This document shows positions 36,827 through 46,939 of a stretch of DNA of 64,000 bases, piece after piece. The stretch lies in assembly GCA_014652975.1 (NCBI GenBank), contig BMZV01000006.1, forward strand, positions 52,259 through 116,258. Reading direction: 5' to 3'. A program made the translations under genes and the position numbers. Origin of the DNA: Kocuria marina. Lineage in GTDB: Bacteria > Actinomycetota > Actinomycetes > Actinomycetales > Micrococcaceae. Numbering within the stretch: the stretch's first letter is position 1; each line of letters starts with the position of its first letter. The notes beneath the pieces were generated by a model. That model was not told where the DNA came from. It did not search any database and saw only the letters and a program-made list of their open reading frames with translations.

Positions 36827-37921
36827 TCAGCCCAGGACGCGATCCATCCAGGCCTGCGGGTCGTGGATCTCCACCTCGGTGGGCAGGGTCTCGGGTGAGG
36901 TCCACACCGTGTTGAAGCGCTCCATGCCCACACGCTCCACGATGTACTCCACGAACTTCTGGCCGTTGCTGTACTGGCGCATCTTGGCGTCCATGCCCAG
37001 CAGGGAACGAATGAACCGGTCCAGGGCGCCGTGGGTCGCGGAGCGGTCGTCGAAGCGGCGGCGGATGGTCTTCACGGAGGGCACGATGGACGAGTCCACG
37101 GCGTCCATGACGGCGTTGGCGTGACCCTCGAGCAGGGACATCACCGCCGTCACGTGGGAGACCGTGTCACGTTCGGCGTCCGTGAGCAGATGGGTCATGG
37201 GACCCAGACCCGCGTCCGGGCGGCCGGCGGAGCGGCCCGTGATCGACGCCGCGGCGGCGCGCAGGCGATCCCACGCGGACGCGTCCAGCGAACCCAGGCG
37301 GGAGATCTGCTCGAGCATGTGATCGCGCAGCCACGGGGCCGCCGCGAACTGCACACGGTGGGTCTGTTCGTGCAGGCACACCCACAACCGGAAGTCCTCG
37401 GGTGCCACGTTGAGTTCGTGCTCGGTCCACAACACGTTGGGTGCCACGAACATGAGCCGACCCCCGGGGTGGGAACGGGCCGCCTGTTCGGAGACGAGCC
37501 CGGCGTAGGGGTCGTACTGCCCCAGGACCTTGGCGGACAGGAAACCCACCAGGGCCCCCATCTCCGCGGCGATGGCCGTGGGCGCCACGCCCCGCAGGGC
37601 GGCGTCGAACGTGCCGGGGTCCTTGGCGTGCAACCGGTCGAAGACGGGCTGGACGAGCACGGAGAACGTCTGCGTGTTGGCCTTGGCCCAGCCCGCGCGG
37701 TCCACCACGAGCACGGTGGAGTCCCGCAGGTTCTCCGCGGCGTCCAGACGCGTGATCGCGTGGACGTGGTGCACCGATTCATGTGCGAAGTAGCGCAGGG
37801 ACTCCACGGCGCGGGACATCTCACGCGGCCCGGGCGTGGGGCCCGGCGGGGTCAGTTTGGCAGCGATCTGGGCGGCTGCGTCCCAGTCCACGAGCGAACG
37901 ACGTGTCAGTTCTTGGCTCAT
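36827..37921 (-). CDS. DUF2342 zinc-dependent metalloprotease-like protein
   Basis: The 364-residue protein (ATG 37921; a TTG at 37933 is possible) belongs to the actinobacterial family annotated as zinc-dependent metalloprotease or coenzyme F420 biosynthesis-associated protein. The HEXXH zinc motif is HEQTH at residues 184-188, and LLEGHANAVMD later supplies the third-ligand region. The protein is soluble, without signal peptide. Proteolytic activity is inferred from the motif only. It lies between dacB and the HTH gene in one direction. Confidence 0.85.
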   Translation of the reverse strand: MSQELTRRSLVDWDAAAQIAAKLTPPGPTPGPREMSRAVESLRYFAHESVHHVHAITRLDAAENLRDSTVLVVDRAGWAKANTQTFSVLVQPVFDRLHAKDPGTFDAALRGVAPTAIAAEMGALVGFLSAKVLGQYDPYAGLVSEQAARSHPGGRLMFVAPNVLWTEHELNVAPEDFRLWVCLHEQTHRVQFAAAPWLRDHMLEQISRLGSLDASAWDRLRAAAASITGRSAGRPDAGLGPMTHLLTDAERDTVSHVTAVMSLLEGHANAVMDAVDSSIVPSVKTIRRRFDDRSATHGALDRFIRSLLGMDAKMRQYSNGQKFVEYIVERVGMERFNTVWTSPETLPTEVEIHDPQAWMDRVLG

Positions 37922-38008
37922 GCGCTCACTCAATCACACCCGGGCGGTCACGCGAATGGGCGGAGGCTGGAAACTCCCGGGGTACGGCGCGTTCCGCGAG
38001 TGGTCGGC

Positions 38009-39448
38009 TCACGCAGATCTCGCGAGCGCGGCCACCGTGCGATCCACGGTGTCCTTGGCCCGGGTGGTGTCCCCGCTGACCCCGTTGAGCACCAGGGAGT
38101 ACACGAGCACGCTGCCGTCGGCGCGTTGCACGTACCCGGACAGCGCCACGACGTCCAGCAGGGTCCCGGTCTTGGCCCGGGTGACACCGCGCGCCGCGGC
38201 CTCCGCCGGGTCGTCGAAGCGCTCCGAGAGCGTTCCCTGGGCTCCCGCCAGTGGCAGCCCCCGGCCGTACGGACCGTAGCGGGGATCCGTGACCAGGGTG
38301 TCCACCGCGCGGGCGAGTGTGGTGGCGCTGACCCTGTCCTGCTGCGCCATCCCGCTCGCGTCCGCGGCCCGCAGGCCCTCGGTGTCGATCCCATGCTCGG
38401 CCAGGGCGGCCGGGATCAGCTCCTGCACACCCGTCACGCTGCCCTCACGTCCGGAGGCCACCGCGGCGACCCGCGCGAGGCTCTCGGCGAGGGAATTGTC
38501 CGAGTGCGCGAGCATGTAGGCACTCTGTTCGGACACGGGCGCGGATGCCACGCGCGCGAGCCCCACGGCGTCCTCCGGGGCACTCGCGGCGCCTCCCACT
38601 GTGACGCTCGCCCCTGCGCCCAGGCGCTGTTCGAGCTGGCGCGCGAATTCTCGCGCGACCGCGGCCGCAGGGTCCTGGGGCCGTTCGCCGCCGGAGCCCG
38701 GGTCCGCGCCGTCCGCGGTGGGCACCCGGTGGGAATACAGGGCCACGGGCGCCACACGGGTGATCTCCCCGGCGGCGACGTCCTCCCCCTCCCACGCGGG
38801 GTTCAGCTCCGGTCCGGCGAACAGGTCCGTGTCCAGTTCCACGGTCCACTGCCCGGAGGCCGCGGCATCGGGATCGTCCTGTCGCAGGGCCTGCGCGGTG
38901 CGTTCCGCGAGCGTCCCCAGTCCCGCATGACCGTTGACCGCATCCGCCCGCCCCTCGCCCGGAGCGAGCAGGGTGTCACCACCGGCCACCAGGACGAGTT
39001 TCCGCGGCTGATCCCCCCGGACCACGGTGGTCTCCAGTCGTTCGTACGGGTCCACGGTCGCGGCCAGCGCCAGGGCGGTCAGCACCTTCTGGTTCGACGC
39101 CGGCACCATGGGCCGCTCCTGCGACCGCCCCGCGACCACGGTGTCCTCCCCCGCCACCGCCACGGCGGCTGCCACGGTTCCCGGGGCCCCGGTCAGACCC
39201 GCGTCCAGGGCCTCCGCCACGCCCTCGGCATCCACCGTCCCGGACGCTGCCGCCAGACCGGCCGCAGCGGGATCGGGCGACGCCGCGGCGTCGTCCGCGT
39301 CCTGCGCGTGCTGCCATGCCGGCCGTAGCTCCGCGACGACCGCGGGCACGGCGAATGTTGCCGCGACGAGCACCGCGAGCGCGAGCAGTGCACACGCGAG
39401 GGGCCAGGAGCGGCGACGCGCGGAGGTACTCGGTGGGGGTGCGGGCAT
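38009..39448 (-). CDS. dacB: D-alanyl-D-alanine carboxypeptidase/endopeptidase (PBP4-type)
   Basis: The enzyme trims or cleaves peptidoglycan cross-links outside the membrane. The 479-residue protein (ATG 39448, with GGGAGAATG upstream) has an N-terminal membrane anchor (about residues 12-38), and the three class C-type penicillin-binding motifs: SNQK in VPASNQKVLTA, SDN in AHSDNSLAES, and KTG in RAKTGTLLDV. These are in family order, with the long PBP4 insertion between the first two. It is divergent from ppa. Confidence 0.93.
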   Translation of the reverse strand: MPAPPPSTSARRRSWPLACALLALAVLVAATFAVPAVVAELRPAWQHAQDADDAAASPDPAAAGLAAASGTVDAEGVAEALDAGLTGAPGTVAAAVAVAGEDTVVAGRSQERPMVPASNQKVLTALALAATVDPYERLETTVVRGDQPRKLVLVAGGDTLLAPGEGRADAVNGHAGLGTLAERTAQALRQDDPDAAASGQWTVELDTDLFAGPELNPAWEGEDVAAGEITRVAPVALYSHRVPTADGADPGSGGERPQDPAAAVAREFARQLEQRLGAGASVTVGGAASAPEDAVGLARVASAPVSEQSAYMLAHSDNSLAESLARVAAVASGREGSVTGVQELIPAALAEHGIDTEGLRAADASGMAQQDRVSATTLARAVDTLVTDPRYGPYGRGLPLAGAQGTLSERFDDPAEAAARGVTRAKTGTLLDVVALSGYVQRADGSVLVYSLVLNGVSGDTTRAKDTVDRTVAALARSA

Positions 39449-39667
39449 GGCCCTCATTCTCCCGTACCCGCCCGACACGGACAACGCACCGAGCGCCGTC
39501 GTACGCCGAGCACCGGACCGCTACGGGCGGGCGCTGCCCTACGGCGCGGCCACGGCCGGTATCGTGGGAGCATCCGATCGAACGCGCGGCGGCTCGGCGC
39601 TGTCCCGCGCGGTGCCCGGGTGCGCGAACCGCCCGGCACACAGCACTACGACCCGAGGAGTTTGACC

Positions 39668-40183
39668 ATGGAGCTTGACGTCACCATCGAGATCCCGCGG
39701 TATTCCCGCGTGAAGTACGAGATCGACCACGAGACCGGTCGACTCCGCCTGGACCGCGTACTCTTCACCTCCATGCAGTACCCCACGCACTACGGCTACT
39801 TCGAGAACACCCTGGGCGAGGACGGCGACCCGCTGGACGCCATGGTCATCCTGGACGTGGACGTGGTCCCCGGTGTGATCGTGGAGGCCCGGCCCATCGC
39901 CGTGTTCAACATGACGGACGAGGCCGGCGGGGACGCCAAGATCCTGTGCGTGTCCACGGACAAGCGCTACGACGAGATCCAGGGTCTCGAGGACGTCAAC
40001 GAGTTCAAGCAGAAGGAGATCCAGCACTTCTTCGAGCGCTACAAGGACCTGGAGCCCAACAAGTGGGTCAAGGGCGAGGGCTGGGACGGCAAGGAGGCCG
40101 CGGAGCGGCTCATCGTGGAGGCCCAGCAGCGCTTCGAGCAGTCCCACTACGACAGCGCCGCGGAGGCCGAGCAGGACGACTGA
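39668..40183 (+). CDS. ppa: Inorganic diphosphatase
   Basis: Ppa hydrolyses pyrophosphate made in biosynthesis. The 171-residue protein starts at ATG 39668 with GAGGAG 7 nt upstream. The family I signature EDGDPLDAMVI holds three metal-binding aspartates, and YGYFENTLGEDG and WVKGEGWDG are typical. It is a single gene followed by a terminator. Confidence 0.97.
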   Translation: MELDVTIEIPRYSRVKYEIDHETGRLRLDRVLFTSMQYPTHYGYFENTLGEDGDPLDAMVILDVDVVPGVIVEARPIAVFNMTDEAGGDAKILCVSTDKRYDEIQGLEDVNEFKQKEIQHFFERYKDLEPNKWVKGEGWDGKEAAERLIVEAQQRFEQSHYDSAAEAEQDD

Positions 40184-40203
40184 GTCCGTCCCCCTCCATT
40201 CGG

Positions 40204-40241
40204 GGTCCCCGTGGTCGGTGTGCGCACCGAGCACGGGGACC
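40204..40241 (+). terminator. Terminator downstream of ppa
   Basis: GGTCCCCGTG (40204-40213) pairs with CACGGGGACC (40232-40241), with an inner TCGGTG/CACCGA stem. It starts 20 nt after the ppa stop. Confidence 0.8.
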
Positions 40242-40423
40242 TCACCCGTGCACACCGGCTCGGTGACGGTCACGCTCGGTGACTCCCACGCCCGGTGACT
40301 CCGCATCCCGCGCCCCTCGGAACCGCGGGCGCTTATGCCTGTCGGCGGGCCGTGGTGGGATGATCCTGCGGGACGCGGCCGCGAGAACCCGGTGGTCCCC
40401 TGCGCTTCGGAAAGGTGGTACCC

Positions 40424-41218
40424 GTGTTCGATCCGCACGCACGTGAACACGGGCACGTCTACGTCTTCCACGGCACCGAGTCCACGCAGGTCCTGGGCCC
40501 CGAGCACCTCATGGGTCAGGTGCGCACGCTGCTGTCGGCGGCCGGAACCGATCCGGCGCCCGAGCCGTCCTTGCACTCGGACATCGTCCCGCGCCCCTAC
40601 ACCTCGGAATCCCAGCAGGATCCCAGTGACCCGGCACCCGAACACTGGATGCACGTGCGTAGCACGGTCACGGAAGTCTCCGTGGACCTCGGGTCGGACG
40701 CCTTCTGGGACCGGGTGGACAAGGGCAGCTGGGCCACGTGGCAGGACCGCTGGCCCGATCCCCCGGGGGGACCGTTGTTCCCGCCCAGCGCACCGGACTG
40801 GCTCGTGCGCGCCCCGCGATGGGAACTCGATCCCCTGGCTCCGGCACTCGGCCCCGCGGCGTCGGGCGGGTGGGTACGCAGTCCCGCGCGGGCGTGGGGT
40901 TCCGGGGAGCCCGCGGTCCCCCGCGACCCCTCTGACCGGCCCGGTGATCCCGCCCGCCCGGAGCCCGGAGGCACCGGCGTGGGGCTGTTCCAGCTCACGG
41001 ACCTCGAGTCCTTCTGGGTCTTCGCCCCCGAGGCGGACGTCGCGGACATCATGGCGCGCTGCGAAGCACTCGCCACCGACCACCCCGCCTTCACGTGGCT
41101 CACCGGGTACTTCGACGCCCGGGACATCGCCGGGTCACTGCGGCTGCCGTCCCCGTGCCTGCCCATCCTGGAAGCGGACCTCGCGAGCGCGGGTTATGCC
41201 GTGGACACGTGGTGGTGA
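40424..41218 (+). CDS. Hypothetical acidic protein of unknown function
   Basis: I do not recognise this 264-residue product. The start is GTG 40424, with AAAGG upstream; 40415 is an alternative. It is acidic, rich in Pro, Asp, Trp and Glu, and has no membrane segment or signal peptide. A Pro/Gly/Arg-rich middle (about residues 110-185) looks disordered; the C-terminal 75 residues (GLFQLTDLESFWVFAPEADVA onward) look folded. It stands alone between ppa and the convergent HTH gene. Confidence 0.6.
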   Translation: MFDPHAREHGHVYVFHGTESTQVLGPEHLMGQVRTLLSAAGTDPAPEPSLHSDIVPRPYTSESQQDPSDPAPEHWMHVRSTVTEVSVDLGSDAFWDRVDKGSWATWQDRWPDPPGGPLFPPSAPDWLVRAPRWELDPLAPALGPAASGGWVRSPARAWGSGEPAVPRDPSDRPGDPARPEPGGTGVGLFQLTDLESFWVFAPEADVADIMARCEALATDHPAFTWLTGYFDARDIAGSLRLPSPCLPILEADLASAGYAVDTWW

Positions 41219-41338
41219 CGCCGCAGCCACCCGCTCACGCGAGCGGGCATTGACGTGTTCGACCGCTGACCCGGCCGCCGTTCCCCGACCGGGCACCGCC
41301 TCGGACGCCCATAGCGCGGGTACCCATTGGCCCAGGGC

Positions 41339-41950
41339 TCACTCGCACAGGCGCAACAGCGTCGCGGCCGCCGGACGGGCCTGCCACTCCTCGTTCCACA
41401 GGGAGCGCACCACGGCCTTGGACACCGCTTGGGGTGTGATCCCGAGCTGCTGGGCCACGGTCTTCTGCTGACCTCTGGCTCCGGGGACCAGCAGGTCCAC
41501 CACGCGCCACTCGGCCTCGCTGCGCTCGCTCACGATCCGGCCCACGAGCTTGAGCACCGCCTGGGCCTGCTCCGCGGCCGTCGCGTCCACCGCGCTGACC
41601 CGCACGGCTGCCCGCTCGGTGTCACGGCCCGGTTGCGCGGCGAGGTGACCGTGGTTCATGCCCGGCCCCTCGGCGGTCACGGCCACGCGGCCGTCCTCGT
41701 GGTCCACGCGCGTGAGGAACACGTCCCCCACGCCGATGCCCACCGCATAGCGGTCCTCGCGCACGGCGATCATGGCCGCCGCGACCGCAGCGTGGGCGTC
41801 CTCGGTCAGACCGCGCACCTCACCCGGCGCCATGGGCTGGAACGGGGCGCGCGCGGGCACGTCACGCAGGCGCCGACACAGTTCGTGGTCCATGGCGGGG
41901 TCGGGGCGGGACGCGTCCGCCACACGCTGGGTCAGGGTCAGGACGAACAC
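41339..41950 (-). CDS. HTH DNA-binding protein, possibly SatD-like
   Basis: The 203-residue product begins at GTG 41950 (VFVLTLTQRV). Residues 1-135 resemble SatD-type domains (VADASRPDP, AVGIGVGDVFL-like strands), and residues 140-203 contain a helix-turn-helix (VAQQLGITPQAVSKAVVRS). A long frame running upstream into the HAD gene is a shadow. The regulatory target is unknown. The promoter is 73 nt after the upstream HAD stop. Confidence 0.65.
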   Translation of the reverse strand: MFVLTLTQRVADASRPDPAMDHELCRRLRDVPARAPFQPMAPGEVRGLTEDAHAAVAAAMIAVREDRYAVGIGVGDVFLTRVDHEDGRVAVTAEGPGMNHGHLAAQPGRDTERAAVRVSAVDATAAEQAQAVLKLVGRIVSERSEAEWRVVDLLVPGARGQQKTVAQQLGITPQAVSKAVVRSLWNEEWQARPAAATLLRLCE

Positions 41951-42023
41951 GGTTCCAGTATCGCAGTTCCGCACCGGGCAACCCGGCCACGACGCCGCGC
42001 ATTTCCCGAACCGGACGTCCCGC

Positions 42024-42947
42024 TCAGAGCAGCGTGCGCAGGATGGCCGCGGCGCCGTCGTCGTACACGCTGCCGGTGACCTCGCGGGCGACCTGCTCGA
42101 CCTCGTCCGGGGCCTGACCCATGGCCACACCGCGCGCGGCCCATTGCAGCATCTCGATGTCGTTACGCCCGTCCCCCATGGCCACGGTGTGCGCGGGGTC
42201 CACGTCCAGCTGCTTGCGGATCTGCTCCAAAGCGCTGGCCTTGGAGACGCCGTTCGCGGCGACGTCGAGCCACGAGGACCAGCCCACGGAGTAGGCGACG
42301 CCGTGCAGACCGGCCTGCTCGATGGCCTGGGCGAAGTCCCTGGGGGCGTCCGTGGCGCTGTAGACCACGAGCCGCACCGCGGGCATCTCGGAGAGCTCCT
42401 GAAGGTCCACGCCCACGGCCTCGATCCCGAAGGACGAGTCCTGGAAGCGTTCGGTCGAGTAGAACTGCCCATCCACGCCCTCGAGGGCGAACTTGGCGGT
42501 GGGCAACTTGCTGGACAGCGCCCGCAGCGCGTTGGAGGGGTCGAAGCTCACGCGGTCGGTGATCTCGTAGCGCTGCTCGAGCTGCGGGTCCAATCGCAGG
42601 GTCACGCCCCCGTTGGAGCACACCGCGAACCCGGAGTGGATGTGGCCCTGGCGGATCACGGGCAGCGTGGCGCCTTTGGAGCGGCCCGTGGCGATCACCA
42701 CGTGGTGGCCGGCGCCCACGACGGCGCGCAGGGTGTCCTTCACGCCGCGGGACATGTGGCCGTCGTGGTCCACGAGGGTCCCGTCCACGTCCAGCGCCAC
42801 GAGGTACCGGACGCCCTCTTCCCTGGTCCAGGAACTCGAACGGGGGGTCTGTATTTTCATGGGCGCGAACGCCGCTGCAGCACTCTGCGCCTTCTCCTCG
42901 GTGTGCCGGTCATCGATGCCGGCCTGGATATCAGTCATGACAGTCAT
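42024..42947 (-). CDS. Cof-type HAD-IIB phosphatase
   Basis: The 307-residue protein (ATG 42947; in-frame ATG 42938 or 42860 possible) is a haloacid dehalogenase-superfamily hydrolase, expected to remove phosphate from small metabolites. HAD motif I is LDVDGTLVDHDG, motif II TGRSKG, motif III Lys in the NGVSKASALEQI stretch, and motif IV GDGRNDIEML. The cap is the IIB type. The substrate cannot be inferred. The first 40 residues are variable. Confidence 0.88.
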   Translation of the reverse strand: MTVMTDIQAGIDDRHTEEKAQSAAAAFAPMKIQTPRSSSWTREEGVRYLVALDVDGTLVDHDGHMSRGVKDTLRAVVGAGHHVVIATGRSKGATLPVIRQGHIHSGFAVCSNGGVTLRLDPQLEQRYEITDRVSFDPSNALRALSSKLPTAKFALEGVDGQFYSTERFQDSSFGIEAVGVDLQELSEMPAVRLVVYSATDAPRDFAQAIEQAGLHGVAYSVGWSSWLDVAANGVSKASALEQIRKQLDVDPAHTVAMGDGRNDIEMLQWAARGVAMGQAPDEVEQVAREVTGSVYDDGAAAILRTLL

Positions 42948-43025
42948 GGTGTCACATCACCATCGATGCATGTCTTGCGATGGACCGCCCGGTGACGGGA
43001 GCGTGAAGTTCCCGGGCGATGTGCG

Positions 43026-44330
43026 TCACCCGACCGGGCGCAGGACCTCCTGGCCGCGCAGGTACGGGCGCAAGATCTCGGGGACGACCACGGAGCCGTC
43101 CTGTTGCTGATGAGTCTCGAGGATCGCCACGAGCCAGCGGGTCGTGGCGAGCGTCCCGTTGAGCGTGGCCACCGCGCGGGTCCCACCCTTCTTGGTCCTG
43201 CCCTGGGCGTCCGTGGTCTCAGGCAGGCGTTCCCGGATGTTGAGCCGGCGCGCCTGGTACGTGGTGCAGTTGGATGTGGAGGTCAGCTCACGGTACTTGC
43301 CCTGGGTGGGGATCCACGCCTCGCAGTCGAACTTGCGGGCCGCGGAGGTCCCGAGGTCCCCGGCCGCGGTGTCGATCACGCGGTAGCTCAGCCCACACGC
43401 CCGCAACATCTGCTCTTCCCACGCGAGCAACCGCTCATGCTCGGCGGCGGCGTCCTCGGGGTGGCAGTAGACGAACATCTCGAGTTTGTTGAACTGGTGC
43501 ACGCGGATGATCCCGCGGGTGTCCTTGCCCGCGGAACCGGCCTCGCGGCGGTAGCACGAGGACCAGCCGGCGTAGCGCAGCGGCCCGTCGCTGAGGTCCA
43601 GGATCTCGTCCGCGTGGTAGCCCGCGAGCGCGACCTCGGACGTGCCCACGAGGTAGAGGTCGTCCTTGCCCACGCGGTAGATCTCGTCGTCGTGCTCCAC
43701 GTCGAATCCCGTGCCGTTCATGATGGCCGGGCGCACCAGGTTGGGCGTGGACATGGGGATGAACCCGTTGTCCAGGGCGAGGTCCTGGGCCGCGAGCAAC
43801 AGGGCCGTCTCGAGGCGGGCGACGTCCCGTTTGAGAAAGTAGAAGCGCGAGCCGGAGACCTTGGCCCCGCGTTCCATGTCGATCCCGTCCAGCAACTCCC
43901 CCAGCTCCAGGTGGTCCCGGGGTTCGAAGCCCTCGGCCTCGAAGTCGCGCGGGGTGCCCTCGGTGCGCAACAGGACGAAGTCGTCCTCGCCGCCGGATGG
44001 GATGCCCTCCACGATCAGGTTGGGGAACTGGGCCACGAGCTCCTGCTGGGTGAGCTGGGCGGCGTCTGCCTCCGCCTGGGCGGCCTTGACGTCCGCGGCG
44101 AGCTGCTTGACCTGGGCGAGCAACTGCTGCTTCTCCTCACCCTGGGCCTTGGCCACCTTCTTACCGAACGCGTTCTGCTCCGCGCGCAGAGACTCGAAGT
44201 CGGTGATCGCCCCGCGCCGCCGGGAGTCCGCCTCCAGGATGCGGTCCACCAGTCCCGCGTCCGCCCCCCGGGCGGTCTGGGAAGCACGGTAGGTCTCAGG
44301 GTCGGCGCGCAGGTCGTTGATGTCGATCAC
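43026..44330 (-). CDS. serS: Serine--tRNA ligase
   Basis: SerS charges tRNA-Ser and tRNA-Sec. The 434-residue enzyme starts at GTG 44330 ([12 protein letters not shown]). It has the N-terminal antiparallel coiled coil that contacts tRNA (about 30-105, [21 protein letters not shown]), and the class II core with motif 2 [15 protein letters not shown] and the [15 protein letters not shown] / [14 protein letters not shown] segments. The length is normal. Confidence 0.97.
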   Translation of the reverse strand: MIDINDLRADPETYRASQTARGADAGLVDRILEADSRRRGAITDFESLRAEQNAFGKKVAKAQGEEKQQLLAQVKQLAADVKAAQAEADAAQLTQQELVAQFPNLIVEGIPSGGEDDFVLLRTEGTPRDFEAEGFEPRDHLELGELLDGIDMERGAKVSGSRFYFLKRDVARLETALLLAAQDLALDNGFIPMSTPNLVRPAIMNGTGFDVEHDDEIYRVGKDDLYLVGTSEVALAGYHADEILDLSDGPLRYAGWSSCYRREAGSAGKDTRGIIRVHQFNKLEMFVYCHPEDAAAEHERLLAWEEQMLRACGLSYRVIDTAAGDLGTSAARKFDCEAWIPTQGKYRELTSTSNCTTYQARRLNIRERLPETTDAQGRTKKGGTRAVATLNGTLATTRWLVAILETHQQQDGSVVVPEILRPYLRGQEVLRPVG

Positions 44331-44456
44331 CCGTCCAGGGTATCCAACGAAACGCGCGGGTGCGCGATCCGACGTGGAGGCGGCGCCTGGCCCGCGCGCC
44401 AGTAGACTGGCCGCGTCCGACAGCCGCCTTTCGAACGATCCAGGAAGGGGACTCCC

Positions 44457-45398
44457 GTGCCGCAGCACACAGTGGAACCCCAGCGAGTGGCCGTGGTGAT
44501 CAACCCCATCAAGGCCCAGGCAGACGCAGCACGGGACGCGGTGATCATCGCGTGCCGCAAGGGTGGTTGGGCGGATCCCGTCTTCTACGAGACAGAAGTG
44601 GACGATCCCGGGTTCTCCATGGCCCGCGGCGCCGTCGAGGAGGGCGCGGACGTCGTGCTCGCCGCGGGCGGTGACGGCACCATCCGTGCCGTGGGCGAGT
44701 CGCTGGCTGGCGGGGGCATCCCGCTGGGGCTCGTGCCGCTGGGCACCGGCAACCTGCTGGCGCGCAACCTCAAGGCGGACCTCGCGGACCCGCACCACTC
44801 CGTGGACGTGGCGCTGTTCGGGTCCCAGAAGGCCATCGACACCGTGGCCGTGCACCTCGAGACGGACGACGACCGCACCGAGGACCACCGCTTCCTGGTC
44901 ATGGGCGGCGCGGGTTTCGACGCCCAGATCATGGCCGACACCAAGGACGACCTCAAGGACCTCGTGGGGTGGGCCGCCTACGGCGAAGCCGGCTTCCGGC
45001 ACCTGTTCAACCGGCCCCGCTGGGCGCGCTACAGCATCGACGACGGCCCCTGGGAGTCCAAGCTCGTACGCTCCGTGATGGTGTGCAACTGCGGCGAACT
45101 CACCGCCGGGTTGATCCTGGTGCCGGAGGCCAAGATCGACGACGGCGTGCTGGACCTCGTGGTGATGACCCCGCGCTCGCTCGTGGGCTGGCTGGGCATG
45201 GTTGCCAAGGTCGCGTTCCGCCACCGCCACGAGCTGCCCGTGATCGACTACCGCAGCGGCAAGAAGGTCCGGGTGGAGTTCCACGAACCCATCGAGTACC
45301 AGGTGGACGGCGATCCCCTGGGGCGGATCAAGGCGTTCGAGACCACCATGCACCACAAGTCCCTGCAGGTCCGCGTGCCACCGACCCAGGCCGACTGA
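44457..45398 (+). CDS. Diacylglycerol/lipid kinase-family protein
   Basis: A soluble lipid kinase of the DagK/YegS family that phosphorylates diacylglycerol or a related lipid, perhaps in phosphatidic-acid recycling. The 313-residue protein starts at GTG 44457, with AGGAAGGGG upstream. Signatures are [11 protein letters not shown] and [15 protein letters not shown], which form the nucleotide and catalytic sites. It is divergent from serS and ends at a shared terminator with gntP. Confidence 0.9.
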   Translation: MPQHTVEPQRVAVVINPIKAQADAARDAVIIACRKGGWADPVFYETEVDDPGFSMARGAVEEGADVVLAAGGDGTIRAVGESLAGGGIPLGLVPLGTGNLLARNLKADLADPHHSVDVALFGSQKAIDTVAVHLETDDDRTEDHRFLVMGGAGFDAQIMADTKDDLKDLVGWAAYGEAGFRHLFNRPRWARYSIDDGPWESKLVRSVMVCNCGELTAGLILVPEAKIDDGVLDLVVMTPRSLVGWLGMVAKVAFRHRHELPVIDYRSGKKVRVEFHEPIEYQVDGDPLGRIKAFETTMHHKSLQVRVPPTQAD

Positions 45399-45406
45399 TC
45401 CGCACG

Positions 45407-45448
45407 CGAACGGCCCGGTCCCTCCTCTCGGAGGGACCGGGCCGTTCG
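45407..45448. terminator. Bidirectional terminator between lipid kinase and gntP
   Basis: A 19-bp perfect stem (45407-45425 with 45430-45448) closes on a 4-nt loop TCTC. It begins 9 nt after the lipid kinase stop. The arm starts with the same CGAACGG seen in the pit-pstB terminator. Confidence 0.88.
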
Positions 45449-45492
45449 TTCATGCGGGCCTCAGGGCCGACGACGCCGCGCGGGCATCATGT

Positions 45493-45528
45493 GCCGCACG
45501 GGCGCCACGCCCCGCACAGGCGCCACGC
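45493..45528. repeat. Tandem 18-bp imperfect repeat
   Basis: GCCGCACGGGCGCCACGC (45493-45510) is followed directly by CCCGCACAGGCGCCACGC (45511-45528), 16 of 18 identical. It lies just past the gntP stop. No function is evident. Confidence 0.7.
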
Positions 45529-45539
45529 ACCGCGCCGGC

Positions 45540-46934
45540 TCAGACCGCGCCTGCGAGTCCGAAGATCGCCGCGGCGATCGCGAAGCCCAGCACACCAATG
45601 ATGGTCTCGAGCACCGTCCAGGTCTTGAACGTGGTGCGCACATCCATCTCCAGGAACCGGCCCACGAGCCAGAACCCGGAGTCGTTGACGTGGGAGAGCA
45701 CCACGGAACCGGCGGCCACGGCCACGACCATGGCCGCGAGCTGCACCACGTTGTAGTCGGCGGCCAGCACCGCCGGGGCGATCAGACCCGCGGCCGTGGT
45801 CAGCGCGACCGTGGCGGAACCCTGCGCCACGCGCATGACCGCGGCGATCAGGAAGCCCGCGATGATCAGGGGGATGCCCAGGTCCGCGAGCACGTCCTCG
45901 AGGGCGTTGCCGATCCCGGAGGTGCGCAGCACACCGCCGAACATGCCGCCGGCGCCGGTGATCAGGATGACCGAGCACACGGGGCCCAGGGCGGACTCGA
46001 ACGTCTTCTCGATCGCGGAACCGCTCACCCCGCGGGCCTTGCCGATGGTCAGCGCGGCGATGATGAGCGTGAGCGTCAGGGCGATGGGCGTCTCACCGAT
46101 CGCGCGCAGCAGCTCGAACCACGCCTGGGACGAGGTCTCCTCGGAGACCGCTCCGGACTTGGCGAGCGTGCCCAGGCCGGTGTTGAGGAAGATCAGCAGC
46201 ATGGGCAGCAGCAGCATGGCCACCACGGTGCCCACCGCAGGAGGGTTGCGGACGTCCTCGGCCTGGCCCAGGATCGCGGGGACCGGGAGCTTGATCCGGC
46301 GCCCCGAGAACTTGCCGAACAGGTAGGAGGAGACGTACCACGTGGGGATCGCGCAGATCAGGCCCACCAGGATGATGTAGCCCACGTTCGCCTCGAAGAA
46401 CGTGGCGGCGGTGACCGGACCCGGGTGGGGCGGCAGGAACACGTGCATCACGGAGAACGCGCCCACGGCGGGCAGCGCGTACGTGAGCACGCTGCCGCCC
46501 AGTCGGCGTGCGACCGAGAAGACCACGGGCAGCATGACCACCAGACCGGCGTCGAAGAAGATGGGGAAGCCGAACAGTAGGGAGGCCACACCCAGGGCCA
46601 GCGGTGCGCGCTTCTCCCCGAACGCGCGGATGAGCCGGTCCGCGAGCACCTGGGCGCCGCCCGAGGTCTCGAGCAAGCGGCCCAGCATGGCTCCCAGCCC
46701 CACGAGCAGCGCCACGCTGGCGAGCGTGTTACCGAAGCCGTAGAGCAGGACGGGCACCACCTGGGAGGTGGGGATGCCCGTGGCGAACGCCGTGAGCGCC
46801 GAGATGATGATCAGCGCGAGGAAGGCGTGCACGCGGAATGTGATGATCAGCACCAACAACACCGCGATGGCCACCGCGGCGATCAGCAGCAACGGCCCGG
46901 CTGTCAGTGTCTGACTCCAACCCTCGATCTCCAT
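45540..46934 (-). CDS. gntP: Gluconate:H+ symporter family (GntP) permease
   Basis: A membrane carrier of the gluconate/H+ symporter family, importing gluconate or another organic acid. The 464-residue protein (ATG 46934; AAAGGA upstream) has about 12-14 hydrophobic segments. The family signatures are GLGAMLGRLLETSGGAQ, GFPIFFDAGLVVMLP and FLPPHPGPVTA. No gluconate kinase is seen nearby. It starts 5 nt after the pheA stop, which is unusual company for a sugar-acid carrier. Confidence 0.93.
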   Translation of the reverse strand: MEIEGWSQTLTAGPLLLIAAVAIAVLLVLIITFRVHAFLALIIISALTAFATGIPTSQVVPVLLYGFGNTLASVALLVGLGAMLGRLLETSGGAQVLADRLIRAFGEKRAPLALGVASLLFGFPIFFDAGLVVMLPVVFSVARRLGGSVLTYALPAVGAFSVMHVFLPPHPGPVTAATFFEANVGYIILVGLICAIPTWYVSSYLFGKFSGRRIKLPVPAILGQAEDVRNPPAVGTVVAMLLLPMLLIFLNTGLGTLAKSGAVSEETSSQAWFELLRAIGETPIALTLTLIIAALTIGKARGVSGSAIEKTFESALGPVCSVILITGAGGMFGGVLRTSGIGNALEDVLADLGIPLIIAGFLIAAVMRVAQGSATVALTTAAGLIAPAVLAADYNVVQLAAMVVAVAAGSVVLSHVNDSGFWLVGRFLEMDVRTTFKTWTVLETIIGVLGFAIAAAIFGLAGAV

Positions 46935-46939
46935 GGACG

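Noticed and set aside
41951..42472. Upstream extension of the SatD-like frame
   Set aside because: It overlaps the HAD gene in another frame and loses family character; GTG 41950 begins the recognisable part.
44331..45356. Upstream extension of the serS frame
   Set aside because: It is antisense to the lipid kinase; SerS homology starts at 44330.
45493..45528. Start of a CRISPR or satellite array
   Set aside because: Only two adjacent 18-bp units without spacers.
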